A stretch of DNA of 59,187 bases from JBECKS01 sp040235395 (GCA_040235395.1 JBECKS010000079.1:1-59187), one strand, 5' to 3'; positions 9,123-18,079 are shown, counted from the first letter of the stretch. Translations and numbers: made by a program. Notes: generated by a model not told the origin, from the sequence alone.

Positions 9123-10772
9123 TTATTTTAGTAAAGCGCGCAGATTGTCTATGTAAGGCTGGCACTCTTTTGCCTGAGCAATAAGTACTTGTTCCTCAAG
9201 AATCGCATTCAGAATTTCAACCGTCGTCAATGGATTAGCCAACACAACACGAAAAACTGCAATGGAATCCTGCCCATATTTCTTTACTGAAATTTTCGTC
9301 CGTGAAACAAAAGATTTTCCACTCGCTCGCTGCGCCTTCTGTAAATATTTCGTCAGAGCATTAAGCTCAGCATTCAGCCCACTGACTTTTTCTGTGTCGC
9401 CTTTCTGCAAGGCATCGGTGAGCCCATCACGAACAAAATCTGGCACATACCGATAAGTAAGAATATTCAACTGCGGCTCGGTTATTAACTCAAAAGCAGG
9501 ATGTTCGCTTATCATGCCCGCAAAAGCTTTGGCTTTTTCAATTCCCTGATCAATCAGTAATTCATAACCTTTTCGACCAATGATTTTTAAACCCGAATGA
9601 ACCAACATAGCCATACCACTTCGAGAACCCTCCAGAGTATGGCTACCTAAATCCTTAGAACCTTTACGAATGATATATTCAGCATGATGTTCAATTTTGG
9701 AAACTGAAGCAGGATCCTTAAATACAACCATACCTGCACCCATAGGCACATAAAGTTGTTTGTGTGCATCAATGGTGACAGAGTCTGCTCGACCAATACC
9801 ATCAAGAAGGTGTCGGTATTTATCTGAAAAAAGTGTAGGACCACCCCACGCTGCGTCTACATGAAAATGCGCCTGATATTTTTCTGCAATATCTGCCAAC
9901 GCATTTAAAGGATCAACACTCCCTGTTTCTGAAGAACCTGCCACACCAATAATGGAAACAATTTTTATTTTTTCTTTCTGAAGACGCTCACATTCCTGAA
10001 CAAGAATATCCAGATCCAGTTGTCCATTTTCTGTCGTCGGAATGGAAATAATTGCATCACGACCAAAACCTAGTACGCTAGCTGCCTTAGCCAACGAATA
10101 ATGCCCCCTTCTTGAAACCAGCATGGCCGCGCCTTCATAGCCATAATGTTTCAGGCTTCTGAAAACACCTTCATTTTCAATTCCCTTGAAGTTACCCTCA
10201 GGCGCAAACTGACTGTTTCTTGCAACCCACATCGCTGTCAGGTTTGCAAGCGTTCCCCCAGAACAGAAAGCACCCAACGAGTGATTACTACTATGCATGT
10301 ACTGGTTGTAAAAAGGCTCGTCCATTTGATAAACAAGACTGTGAACCATGCCAAGCACCTGGCGTTCCATTGGTGTAAAGGCTTTTGATGTTTCAATCTT
10401 CACCAGATTCTGATTCAGCGCCATCATGATTTTGGAAAGTGGCAACATGAAATAAGGCAAGGCCGAGGTCATGTGACCAATAAAGCTTGGTGAGGAAGTA
10501 TGAACAGATTGCGCAACCAGTTTTTCCATCAGGAATTCAGTCTGTTCAGAAACAAACATTGGTTCTTCAGGAATCCTTGCTTCACTGAAATCCTTTTCCA
10601 GCTCACTCAAGTCCTTTTCAATGGCAACAATATTTGCCTGTAGGAAACCTGTAAGGTTTTCAGAAATATCCTGCTCTATCTTTCCTAATGTGGAATCAGG
10701 TGCTTCAGGAATGGTGAAAATCTTGTCAAGGTAATCCTGACCAGCACGAGCATGTTTTCTCTGATCATTCAT
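9123..10772 (-). CDS. panP: PLP-dependent decarboxylase, PanP-type aspartate 1-decarboxylase
   Basis: 549 residues, group II PLP decarboxylase (glutamate/tyrosine/aspartate family). SGGTLANL at 171-178 and HVDAAWG at 304-310 hold the cofactor; Lys338 in SVTIDAHKQLYVPMG should form the internal aldimine. The sequence around the lysine and the overall length fit PanP, the enzyme that replaces PanD in Vibrio and related bacteria to make beta-alanine for pantothenate and CoA. Substrate assignment is by resemblance only; a glutamate or other amino-acid decarboxylase cannot be excluded. It stands alone: no panB or panC nearby. Confidence 0.8.
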   Translation of the reverse strand: MNDQRKHARAGQDYLDKIFTIPEAPDSTLGKIEQDISENLTGFLQANIVAIEKDLSELEKDFSEARIPEEPMFVSEQTEFLMEKLVAQSVHTSSPSFIGHMTSALPYFMLPLSKIMMALNQNLVKIETSKAFTPMERQVLGMVHSLVYQMDEPFYNQYMHSSNHSLGAFCSGGTLANLTAMWVARNSQFAPEGNFKGIENEGVFRSLKHYGYEGAAMLVSRRGHYSLAKAASVLGFGRDAIISIPTTENGQLDLDILVQECERLQKEKIKIVSIIGVAGSSETGSVDPLNALADIAEKYQAHFHVDAAWGGPTLFSDKYRHLLDGIGRADSVTIDAHKQLYVPMGAGMVVFKDPASVSKIEHHAEYIIRKGSKDLGSHTLEGSRSGMAMLVHSGLKIIGRKGYELLIDQGIEKAKAFAGMISEHPAFELITEPQLNILTYRYVPDFVRDGLTDALQKGDTEKVSGLNAELNALTKYLQKAQRASGKSFVSRTKISVKKYGQDSIAVFRVVLANPLTTVEILNAILEEQVLIAQAKECQPYIDNLRALLK

Positions 10773-10932
10773 TAAATTTCTCAGCTCACTGAATTGCCGT
10801 TAATAAAGACGCTAGAAGTAATGGTAATCAGGTTTAACTTCAGCGACCAAAGCCCAGAACGGGCGGGTATCATAGCGAGATATACCTAGTTTTCCAACCA
10901 CGACCAAAATAAGCACAGGCTTGCCAACAAGC

Positions 10933-13566
10933 TCAGGAATGACTTTCCTTATCCTTATGCATCGATAACCAGTCATTAACTACCTTGCTCGTAAAGGGCT
11001 CTGGTTTACCTAGAAAATACCCCTGTGCCACATCACAAGAGAAGTCCCTTAGAAGATTTAATACCTCCAGTGTTTCTACACCTTCAGCGACCACGTTAAG
11101 CCCAAGGTCATGGCACATGGCTATCGTGGTTTTGACGATAACCTGGTCATCCTGACTATCCGCAAGTCCTTTCACAAAAGAACGGTCAATCTTGACCTCA
11201 CTAATAGGAAGCTGCTTGAGATAACCTAAAGAAGCGTAGCCACTTCCATAATCATCAATTGAAATCCTGCAACCTAAACGCCTTAATTGAAGCAAGCGAT
11301 TCAATGCAACATCTTCATTTTCAATCATGCTGCTTTCAGTAATTTCAAACTTCACTTGCTCAGGACTTATGGAAAACTCCTGCAGCTGATTGCGGATGAA
11401 ATGCACAAGATCATCTTCCCTTAAATTTGATACAGACAGATTGATGGAGACATGTGCTTCAGGAAGCTGTTTATGCAATTCAGACAAACGCAGAAGTGAT
11501 TGTCGTATTACCCATCGGGTTAAGGGTCTGATGACACCACATGATTCTGCCAAGGGAATAAAGCTACTGGGACTAACAAAACGACCTTTCTGGTCTTTCC
11601 ACCTAAGCAAGGCCTCAAAACCTACCAGCTTCATTTCGTCTACTGTCATTTGTGGCTGACAATAAAGATCCAGACTTTCGTTAGCAACCGCTGTGCGCAA
11701 ATGCCCCATCAAGGAAAGTTTTTCTTCACTATAAGGATCTATTAATGGCGAGTAGACACCAATCTGTCTTTCCATTTTTGCTGCTGCTGCAAGCCCGACC
11801 TGCGCTTCATGCACAATCCTTGAAGAATTTTTCATTTCTGTGAATTGACAAAAACTTAATCCCAATAACATTTCCAAATCAATGATGATGTCATGGAACT
11901 CAATCGTTCCCGAGACTTCATCCTTAATTTGGGAAGCGATTTCCATTAAGGTTTCCTGTTGATAATCAGAAAGAATGACGGCAAAGGTCAAACTATCAAC
12001 AACAGCAACACGACTTGGAAGACCTTCGCCATTCTGACCAACAAACAAGGTTCTAAATTTTTCACCACCTACCACTGAATCAATTTTAAGACCAATCAGT
12101 TTTAATAATTCATCTCCATTTTCATGGCCCAGGGTATTATTAATTTGTTTAAAACCTCTCACCTTCATTAACACTAGGGAGAAATCATTTCGCTCACTTC
12201 CATAGTAAGCAAGTTGCTGTTGCAGCTGAGCGCGGTTTGGCATACCTGTTCGCGTATCAACGGTAGCAAGTATTCTGGCTCGATTCTCCATTTCATGTTT
12301 TTCCATCTCCAGTTTTTCCTTAACACGCCTTTCATGATTAAAGCGGTCAGCCAAACCAAGTGAAAGCAAAACGATTTCAATCGCTGAACCTGTTTTCATG
12401 CTATAAACAAGCACCAACATGTTTGTAAACACACCCATTAAATGAATCAGATAGGTAGCAGTTCCGGCGAGCAGGAATAACCAGGCAACAATAAAGAATC
12501 TTGCGCCAGGCTGACCCAGTTTCAGGGCATAGAAACCAACAACAGTTAATAAAAAAGTGACCCAAAGCGATGCATAGGCAGATAAGCTAATTGCCTGTCC
12601 ATTTGTAAGCAGGTTAAGTAATACGGATATAACCAACACAACCACGGTTAGCATCATAATATGATGAAACTTCGGTTGGTTTTCTTTCACATGGAGAAAA
12701 CTATTGGTAAAAAGAATTGCCATAATCCCTGAGAGACCAGGCAGAATCATTAAGTCATAACCACGGAATACCGTGGAATCTCCCCACACCCATAAACCAA
12801 TCAAGCCATCCAGGGTTGATTGCAGCAGGCTATAGGAAACGATAAAAAGAATGTAGAAAAGATAAGCGTGTTCTCGTGTAGAAACATAAATGAACAGATT
12901 ATAAAAGAACATCGCCAGCAGAACGCCGATGTAAATTCCCATAAAAATCACGTCAACGTAATTTTGCTGCTCAAAATCTTTTTCCTGCCATACTTCAAGA
13001 GGAAAAACTAGCGAAGTATTGCTTTTGGCTCGAAGGAGATAATTATTTCCGAGTGAAGGATCCACCTTGAAAATATAGTTATGATGTCTGACATCCCGGG
13101 TACTCACTTCCTTCCGATAACCCGACTCCTTTCGAGTTATATTTCCTTTTTTATCCTGAATATACAGGCTTACCTCATCCAGTGTCGCAGCATTCATCAC
13201 CAGAATCAGTTCATCTGACAAACTTGAATGATTAGTATCAAACTCAAAATGCAGCCAGTAAGCTGACGATGTAAAACCGAAATTGCCAAAAGGGGTTTCT
13301 GATTTTAAAAATTCCTTTTCAAACATCCCATCAAATACATCTTCCGCTTTCCAGTTAGCATGAGGATCTTCTGCAAAAGATGCGTACTGAGGGATTTGTA
13401 TGGCTGTCCCCTCAAAGGAAACAGGTTGACCATTAATAATAAGAAAATCTTCAAGCTCCTCTGAAATGCCGAAGCTGGAAAAGAAGAAGGCTACTGCAAA
13501 CACAGCCAGCCGAATAAGAACATCTTGAAGGTGCTTTACTGGTTTCAAATCAAACTGCCTCACCAT
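10933..13566 (-). CDS. 7TM-DISM sensor with degenerate GGDEF and intact EAL domain
   Basis: 877 residues: signal/TM segment (about 18-33), extracellular 7TMR-DISM beta domain (about 45-185), seven membrane helices (about 205-400), coiled linker, GGDEF-like domain (about 435-590) and EAL domain (about 620-865). At the GGDEF position the sequence reads VDSLTF, so cyclase activity is unlikely. The EAL domain keeps EALLRW, the Asn of INLS, FEITES, SIDDYGSGYASL, KIDRSF, VAEGVET and QGYFLGKP, so it should hydrolyse cyclic di-GMP. Likely an inner-membrane sensor of an unknown carbohydrate-like ligand. Start ATG at 13566 has no strong ribosome-binding site. Confidence 0.88.
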   Translation of the reverse strand: MVRQFDLKPVKHLQDVLIRLAVFAVAFFFSSFGISEELEDFLIINGQPVSFEGTAIQIPQYASFAEDPHANWKAEDVFDGMFEKEFLKSETPFGNFGFTSSAYWLHFEFDTNHSSLSDELILVMNAATLDEVSLYIQDKKGNITRKESGYRKEVSTRDVRHHNYIFKVDPSLGNNYLLRAKSNTSLVFPLEVWQEKDFEQQNYVDVIFMGIYIGVLLAMFFYNLFIYVSTREHAYLFYILFIVSYSLLQSTLDGLIGLWVWGDSTVFRGYDLMILPGLSGIMAILFTNSFLHVKENQPKFHHIMMLTVVVLVISVLLNLLTNGQAISLSAYASLWVTFLLTVVGFYALKLGQPGARFFIVAWLFLLAGTATYLIHLMGVFTNMLVLVYSMKTGSAIEIVLLSLGLADRFNHERRVKEKLEMEKHEMENRARILATVDTRTGMPNRAQLQQQLAYYGSERNDFSLVLMKVRGFKQINNTLGHENGDELLKLIGLKIDSVVGGEKFRTLFVGQNGEGLPSRVAVVDSLTFAVILSDYQQETLMEIASQIKDEVSGTIEFHDIIIDLEMLLGLSFCQFTEMKNSSRIVHEAQVGLAAAAKMERQIGVYSPLIDPYSEEKLSLMGHLRTAVANESLDLYCQPQMTVDEMKLVGFEALLRWKDQKGRFVSPSSFIPLAESCGVIRPLTRWVIRQSLLRLSELHKQLPEAHVSINLSVSNLREDDLVHFIRNQLQEFSISPEQVKFEITESSMIENEDVALNRLLQLRRLGCRISIDDYGSGYASLGYLKQLPISEVKIDRSFVKGLADSQDDQVIVKTTIAMCHDLGLNVVAEGVETLEVLNLLRDFSCDVAQGYFLGKPEPFTSKVVNDWLSMHKDKESHS

Positions 13567-13681
13567 TCATTAATTCAATTCACCAATTCATTACAACCTT
13601 CTCAAATCGATGAACCTAGTGCCAGAACGATCGTTCCTGATCTGATTAACCCTACTATTTTTTAGTTATCTTTTTCTTGAA

Positions 13682-13716
13682 CTGGAAAAAAAAGGGAACC
13701 GAGGTTCCCTTTTCCA
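13682..13716 (-). terminator. Intrinsic terminator after the alpha/beta hydrolase gene
   Basis: On the minus strand AAAGGGAAC pairs with GTTCCCTTT and runs into eight T residues. It lies 15 nt past the hydrolase stop codon. Confidence 0.88.
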
Positions 13717-13730
13717 GAAATCTTTATTAA

Positions 13731-14702
13731 TTAGGTGCCAGGGAACTTATCCAGTCTGCCCTGTATGAAAGCATCCGTATCCTGAGCAGTTATCTCAGGT
13801 ATTTCTTCATGCGGGTAGTGACCAACACTTGGATAACGAACAAATTCAGCATCCGGAATATCCTCTAACCAGAGATCCAGATAATCGATAGGCGTCCATC
13901 GATCCTGTTCTCCCCACATAATGAAAGTAGGTACACTGATATCCTTGATACCAATACCTAAATGTTCATTCTTGGAGTGTTCTTTTAATACCTTGAAGAA
14001 TTTAGCAGCGCTAGTTCTATTGCCTTCTCGTAACAACAGCTCGTGGTAGCGATTAACAATATCCTTGGTTAAACGGGAATTACTGCCAAAGCCCTGCTTA
14101 AGTGTCTCAGCTACCACTGGTTTAGGAATAGTGTAGCTACTCACTGTCTCAGCACCTGGTACTGTGAATAATTCAACAATTCCTGGTAGTTTCTGGGTAT
14201 AGCCAACCGGTGCAATCAATATAAGTCTGCTAACATTATCCGGGTTATCCAGAGCATAGTTCCAGGCAGTAAAACCACCGTATGAGGCACCTACCAGATT
14301 AACGTTGGTCAAACCCAACTCATCAATAAAACGCGTCAGGAAGTTCACAGTAGCCGACCGACTGAAATCATTAATGCTAGCAGGACCAGTTAAACCAAAA
14401 CCGGGCAAGTCCATTCTTACGATTCGATAATGATCACCAATTTCATCAACCCACTTATCCCAGCTTGCTAATGAACCCGCCTCATTATGAATCAACAACA
14501 GGGTTGGCCCATCGCCTTCGTCACGATAATGAACACGTAATCCATCAATATCGATATAACGTGAATTATCATTCTGGTATTTGGACTCAAGCGTCTGGAC
14601 AGCAATATCCTCCAGACCCAAATAGGTACAGGTGGTTAAACCTAGCGCAAGAAGAACTAGCAATCCTTTTGCAGAAATCGATGTCATAAACGGTTTTAAC
14701 AT
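13731..14702 (-). CDS. Exported alpha/beta hydrolase
   Basis: 323 residues. ATG at 14702 is preferred to the TTG two codons earlier because GGAG lies 8 nt before it. The N-terminus (MLKPFMTSIS then a leucine-rich segment ending LTTCTY) is a signal peptide; the cysteine might be lipidated, but the residue before it is Thr, not the usual Gly/Ala/Ser. Nucleophile Ser in GASYGG, acid Asp in GEQDRWTP, catalytic His in VGHYPHEE. The oxyanion region reads HNEAGS where most members have HGxxGS. Related to haloalkane dehalogenase/epoxide hydrolase/esterase folds; substrate unknown. Confidence 0.85.
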   Translation of the reverse strand: MLKPFMTSISAKGLLVLLALGLTTCTYLGLEDIAVQTLESKYQNDNSRYIDIDGLRVHYRDEGDGPTLLLIHNEAGSLASWDKWVDEIGDHYRIVRMDLPGFGLTGPASINDFSRSATVNFLTRFIDELGLTNVNLVGASYGGFTAWNYALDNPDNVSRLILIAPVGYTQKLPGIVELFTVPGAETVSSYTIPKPVVAETLKQGFGSNSRLTKDIVNRYHELLLREGNRTSAAKFFKVLKEHSKNEHLGIGIKDISVPTFIMWGEQDRWTPIDYLDLWLEDIPDAEFVRYPSVGHYPHEEIPEITAQDTDAFIQGRLDKFPGT

Positions 14703-14883
14703 GTCCAAGACTCCATCAAACTTTTAATTTTATGCACTGTTATTTTGTGTACTGAATTCAGGAAGCTGAGACTTCTTGCCCCATTCCGGTCTTTCTGGAA
14801 GGAACCTCTCATGCTTCTTTGTGATTTTTTTATTATTTTTTGTTTTATTCTTCTTATCGCAAACCATGATGGTGTGCGCTTAA

Positions 14884-14934
14884 AGAAAACCACCTGAGGC
14901 GATATAAGCCTTTGATTCATCAGGAGGTGGAAAC
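14884..14934 (-). terminator. Probable terminator of the repeat-tailed gene at 15001
   Basis: On the minus strand CCACCT and AGGTGG flank a large hairpin (about 14890-14933) followed by TTTTCTTT. The stem has a bulge, so it is less certain than the other terminators. The surrounding 298 nt hold no credible gene. Confidence 0.5.
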
Positions 14935-15000
14935 TCGCACATTACCAGACTTTTAAAGTACGGGGTAGTTTATCCTAGCCCTGAGCAAGGCATTTAAACA

Positions 15001-15768
15001 CTACGGCTCAAGCTTGATATGACTGATGTCTACCTTTGGCTCAGGGGTGTCAGGCTTCTCTTCACCAACATCAGATCCAACGGGCGCAACCGTGATTGAG
15101 GAAACATCTGGCGGAGGTGGAGCATCACTCTCAACATGATCAGACATATCTGCGCCTACTGGCGCCATATCCATCCCTTCCAATGAAGGCATCTCGAAAT
15201 GCTCATCCCTTTTTATCTCCCCCATATCAGCACCGACAGGGGAAAGGTCGGCATGTAAATCAGGAATATCAGCAGGGGCCTGTTCAACTGGATTCTCCAC
15301 CATGTCAGCACCTACATCAGCCATTGAAATTGAGCTGATATCAGGAATCTCAATTCCCTCCACTTCAGCAGGTTCCACCAGAATCGAGCCTGCAGGCGCA
15401 ATACCCCAATCACCTTCAGGCGCTTTCTCTGTCTGAGATTCTGCCGAAGACTGACTCTTGGCTGGCGCTGGTGAAGGACTGGGGGTAGCTGGCTTCGCTG
15501 TGTTAGCAGTTTGAGCTGTTGCTGTAATAGGCTCGCTAGCATCCAGGGCATAACAGACAGCACCCGCCTTTTTCATCAGCGCGCGATATTTCATCGCTCC
15601 GGCCTTATCAACATCCTTCTTGATGGCAATCGGCTCTCCAGAAAAGAGCCTGGCAAGCACTTTTTCGTTCGCCTTGAAAAGCTGTGCGACATTAGCTTTC
15701 ACGGTTGCCTCATTCGCACCCGGAACAATCTCACCTTTGAAAATAATGTTGAATTTTTTTTCTGACAT
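15001..15768 (-). CDS. Unknown protein: conserved N-terminal domain plus VGADM repeats
   Basis: 255 residues. Start ATG at 15768 (MSEKKFNIIFKG) has GGGGAG just before it; an in-frame GTG seven codons earlier does not. Residues 1-75 form a small domain (NIIFKGEIVPGANEATVKANVAQLFKA, then LFSGEPIAIKKDVDKAGAMKYR) that I recall from many gammaproteobacterial proteins of unknown function, often fused to membrane or other domains. Then comes a low-complexity Ala/Pro/Ser linker (85-125) and an acidic region with four imperfect copies of a unit containing [DP]VGADM or VGSDV, each about 30 residues apart and preceded by PDxSSI-like text. No membrane segment. Divergent from the RiPP operon across 308 nt; a functional link is unproven. 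Confidence 0.75.
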   Translation of the reverse strand: MSEKKFNIIFKGEIVPGANEATVKANVAQLFKANEKVLARLFSGEPIAIKKDVDKAGAMKYRALMKKAGAVCYALDASEPITATAQTANTAKPATPSPSPAPAKSQSSAESQTEKAPEGDWGIAPAGSILVEPAEVEGIEIPDISSISMADVGADMVENPVEQAPADIPDLHADLSPVGADMGEIKRDEHFEMPSLEGMDMAPVGADMSDHVESDAPPPPDVSSITVAPVGSDVGEEKPDTPEPKVDISHIKLEP

Positions 15769-16076
15769 GGACTCCCCAAAATCAACCACTTGCAGTCAAC
15801 ACAAGCATAGAGAAAGACTACCAAACTTCAGGTTTACTATACAAAGTGTTTGGCAAAATTCAGCTTATCAGATTTAATGATTTAGTCCCTAAGGTTTGAA
15901 TCATTTCAGCCATGTCAAGATAACTGGTGTGAATGAACTTATGCTAGGGCAGGCTGTCTCATGAGCAGTTACATCAGAAGCTTCTCACTTTGCGATACGT
16001 GAAGGACTTTTGAAGGAACTGCAATAAACAATCACATAAATCCCAACTGGTTATTACCAGTATTCAGGAGAAAATC
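15769..16076. other. Divergent intergenic region before the RiPP operon
   Basis: 308 nt without a credible gene. It contains the inverted repeat at 16047-16060 and a good CAGGAG ribosome-binding site (16065-16070) for the precursor gene. I found no clear sigma-70 hexamers facing the operon, so an alternative (ECF-type) promoter is possible but not shown. Confidence 0.6.
16047..16060. promoter_or_regulatory. Inverted repeat just ahead of the precursor gene
   Basis: CTGGT-TATT-ACCAG, a perfect 5-bp inverted repeat with a 4-base spacer, 5 nt before the CAGGAG ribosome-binding site. It could be an operator or a leader hairpin; nothing further is visible. Confidence 0.35.
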
Positions 16077-16400
16077 ATGGCTAAGAAAAACATCTTTAAC
16101 CCCGTTAGCGTAAGTGTTGGCGCAGCAGTAATGGCTTCTGCATTAACAATGAGCACTCTTCAGGCTTCCGAAAATCCTTTTGCAGCCAATGAACTGCACA
16201 GTGGGTTTATGGTTGCCGAGAAAGGCAAGGAAGGCGCATGCGGTGCAAGCAATGAGAAAGGCAAAGAAGGCATGTGTGGCGAAGATAAAAGCATGCAAGA
16301 AGGCAAGTGCGGTGAAGGCAAATGTGGCGAAGGCAAATGCGGCGCAGAGAAAAAGGAAAAGTCCAAAGAAGGTAAGTGTGGCGAAAAATCAGACTCTTAA
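16077..16400 (+). CDS. hvfA: HvfA/bufferin-type RiPP precursor with six EGxCG motifs
   Basis: 107 residues. N-terminal signal peptide (MAKKN, hydrophobic to STLQA, likely cleaved near residue 31-32), a short spacer, then six EGxCG motifs: EGACG, EGMCG, then EGKCG four times. The rest is Lys/Glu/Gly. This is the layout of HvfA, the nontypeable Haemophilus virulence factor whose EGKCG cysteines are converted by the DUF692/DUF2063 pair into copper-binding oxazolone-thioamide groups; related precursors are called bufferins. The modifying genes follow at once. Expected role: a secreted or periplasmic copper-binding peptide. An inverted repeat encloses its stop codon. Confidence 0.9.
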   Translation: MAKKNIFNPVSVSVGAAVMASALTMSTLQASENPFAANELHSGFMVAEKGKEGACGASNEKGKEGMCGEDKSMQEGKCGEGKCGEGKCGAEKKEKSKEGKCGEKSDS

Positions 16401-16411
16401 TGTCTGATTTT
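16384..16411 (+). terminator. Intercistronic hairpin enclosing the hvfA stop codon
   Basis: AAAATCAGAC (16385-16394) pairs perfectly with GTCTGATTTT (16402-16411) around a 7-nt loop that contains the TAA stop. The T run on the 3' arm makes it resemble a leaky terminator, placed where it would raise precursor over enzyme mRNA. It could equally protect the 3' end of a processed hvfA message. Confidence 0.65.
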
Positions 16412-16442
16412 CACTACTAACTGAAGGAGCAACGAAAGCATC

Positions 16443-17312
16443 ATGTCAGCCCAGGCGAAACGCGATGAACAAGCTGCTCCTTCCACTTACCCTGTAAAAG
16501 GAACGGGTTTAGGACTTCGCAGGGAAATGCTAGACGAAGTCCTGAACACCCCTCCCCCTCAAATCGCTTTCTATGAAGTAGCCCCGGAAAACTGGATGAA
16601 GCTTGGTGGAAAATACGCCCGCCAGTTCAAAACCATTACCGAACAACATGACTTCGTCACCCACGGATTATCGCTCTCCTTAGGTGGTACAACCGATATC
16701 GATATAGATTTTGTAAAGGAAGTGAAAGGCTTCCTCAAGGAACATAAAATCAAGATGTACACCGAGCATCTTTCTTATTGTAGCGACCACGGCCATCTGT
16801 ACGACTTGATGCCAATTCCCTTCACCGATGAAGCCATCACCTATGTCGCCAAACGCATTCAACAGGTTCAGGACATTCTTGAACAGAAAATCGCCATCGA
16901 AAATGTTTCTTACTACGCCGCACCCGGAAAGCAGATGGAAGAAATTGATTTTCTTTGCTCCGTCCTTGAAGAAGCAGACTGCAAACTCCTGCTCGACGTT
17001 AACAACATCTACGTTAACAGTATCAACCATCGCTATGATGCAGAAACATTCCTGAACAGGATTCCTGGCGAAAGAATTGCCTACCTGCATGTTGCCGGTC
17101 ATTTTCAGGAAGCCGAGGATTTACTCGTCGACACCCACGGCTCTGATGTCAACGACCCTGTTTGGCAACTTCTTAAAAGCACCTATGAACGCTTTGGGCA
17201 AATTCCAACCTTGCTGGAACGGGATTTCAATATTCCACCCATGAAAGAACTTCTTAAAGAAGCAGATTACATTGCTTCACTTCAAAAACAGGGCTTACGA
17301 AAATCCGCATGA
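16443..17312 (+). CDS. hvfB: DUF692 (MbnB/TglH-like) multi-iron RiPP-modifying enzyme
   Basis: 289 residues of the DUF692 TIM-barrel family, iron enzymes that oxidise peptide cysteines. Candidate ligands and conserved motifs: His74 (THGLSLSLGG), Glu108-His109 (TEHLSY), Glu153-Asn154 (IENVSYY), Asp185 (LLLDVNNIY), His216 and His220 (HVAGH), Asp230/His232 (DTHGSD) and Glu259 (LLERD). Located right after the EGxCG precursor and overlapping the DUF2063 gene by 4 nt (ATGA), so translation is coupled. Expected to convert the precursor's cysteines. The ribosome-binding site AAGGAG (16424-16429) is 13 nt from the ATG. Confidence 0.93.
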   Translation: MSAQAKRDEQAAPSTYPVKGTGLGLRREMLDEVLNTPPPQIAFYEVAPENWMKLGGKYARQFKTITEQHDFVTHGLSLSLGGTTDIDIDFVKEVKGFLKEHKIKMYTEHLSYCSDHGHLYDLMPIPFTDEAITYVAKRIQQVQDILEQKIAIENVSYYAAPGKQMEEIDFLCSVLEEADCKLLLDVNNIYVNSINHRYDAETFLNRIPGERIAYLHVAGHFQEAEDLLVDTHGSDVNDPVWQLLKSTYERFGQIPTLLERDFNIPPMKELLKEADYIASLQKQGLRKSA

Positions 17313-18079
17313 GCCAGCATTTTCAAGACATTCAGAAAGCTTTCGCGGCACATATCCGTAATCCGGAAAAAAACCCCATGGTTTCAGGAGTAGAAGCGCG
17401 TCGCGCACTTATCTATAGCGATCTTTTCTACAACAATGTAGAAAGTTTTATCGCACGCGCATTCCCGGTATTAAAAAAAATCATCGGCAAAGAGAAATGG
17501 CATGCAATGATTCGCGAATTCATGGAAACCCATGCATGTAAAAGCCCTTATTTTCTCGATATAGCAAAGGAGTTTCTTGAATATCTGCGAGAAGAACGTA
17601 AGCTCGAAAAAGACCCGCCTTTTATTCTGGAGCTTGCCCACTACGAATGGATAGAACTGGCTCTGGAAATCAGTCAGGAAGAAATTCCAACAACGGGGTT
17701 CAACGCCACAGGAAATTTACTCAAAAGCCAGATACTGATTTCTCCTCTGGCCTGGCTACTTCACTATCATTGGCCAGTTCACAAAATTTCACCGACATTT
17801 CAGCCAAATAAAAGTGAACAGGATTTTTTTCTTATCATCTACCGCAATAAGGATGATCACATCCGCTTTATGGAAGTCAATGCCGTGAGTGCTCGCCTGT
17901 TAAGCATCATTCAGGAAAATGAAAAACTAACTGGTACAGAAGCAATCGAATTACTTGCTGAGGAGCTGAACCAACATCAACACTTTCCTGTCGAGCAACT
18001 CCGTCATCACGGACAGGAAATACTGAACCAACTCAGAGATCAGGGCATTATTCTTGGCAGCAGAATAAGCCCCATCTAG
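17309..18079 (+). CDS. hvfC: DUF2063 partner protein of the DUF692 enzyme
   Basis: 256 residues. The N-terminal half has the DUF2063 pattern: FQDIQKAFAAHIRNP, RRALIYSDLFYNNVESFIARAFPVLKKIIG, then FLEYLREE. The C-terminal half is a winged-helix-like region. In methanobactin and HvfA systems this type of protein binds the precursor and presents it to the DUF692 iron enzyme. The 4-nt overlap with hvfB supports a stable complex. No catalytic residues are expected. Confidence 0.9.
   Translation: MSQHFQDIQKAFAAHIRNPEKNPMVSGVEARRALIYSDLFYNNVESFIARAFPVLKKIIGKEKWHAMIREFMETHACKSPYFLDIAKEFLEYLREERKLEKDPPFILELAHYEWIELALEISQEEIPTTGFNATGNLLKSQILISPLAWLLHYHWPVHKISPTFQPNKSEQDFFLIIYRNKDDHIRFMEVNAVSARLLSIIQENEKLTGTEAIELLAEELNQHQHFPVEQLRHHGQEILNQLRDQGIILGSRISPI

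Noticed and set aside
14709..14920. 74-codon minus-strand frame between the hydrolase and the repeat protein.
   Set aside because: No ribosome-binding site, no similarity and it lies across a probable terminator hairpin.
16160..16366. Minus-strand frame of PHLPS repeats opposite the RiPP precursor.
   Set aside because: It is the mirror of the EGKCG repeats in the real gene.
16320..16380. Short EGKCG-coding repeats considered as a CRISPR or tandem DNA repeat.
   Set aside because: Units are 12 nt, in frame, and coding; they are explained by the peptide motif.
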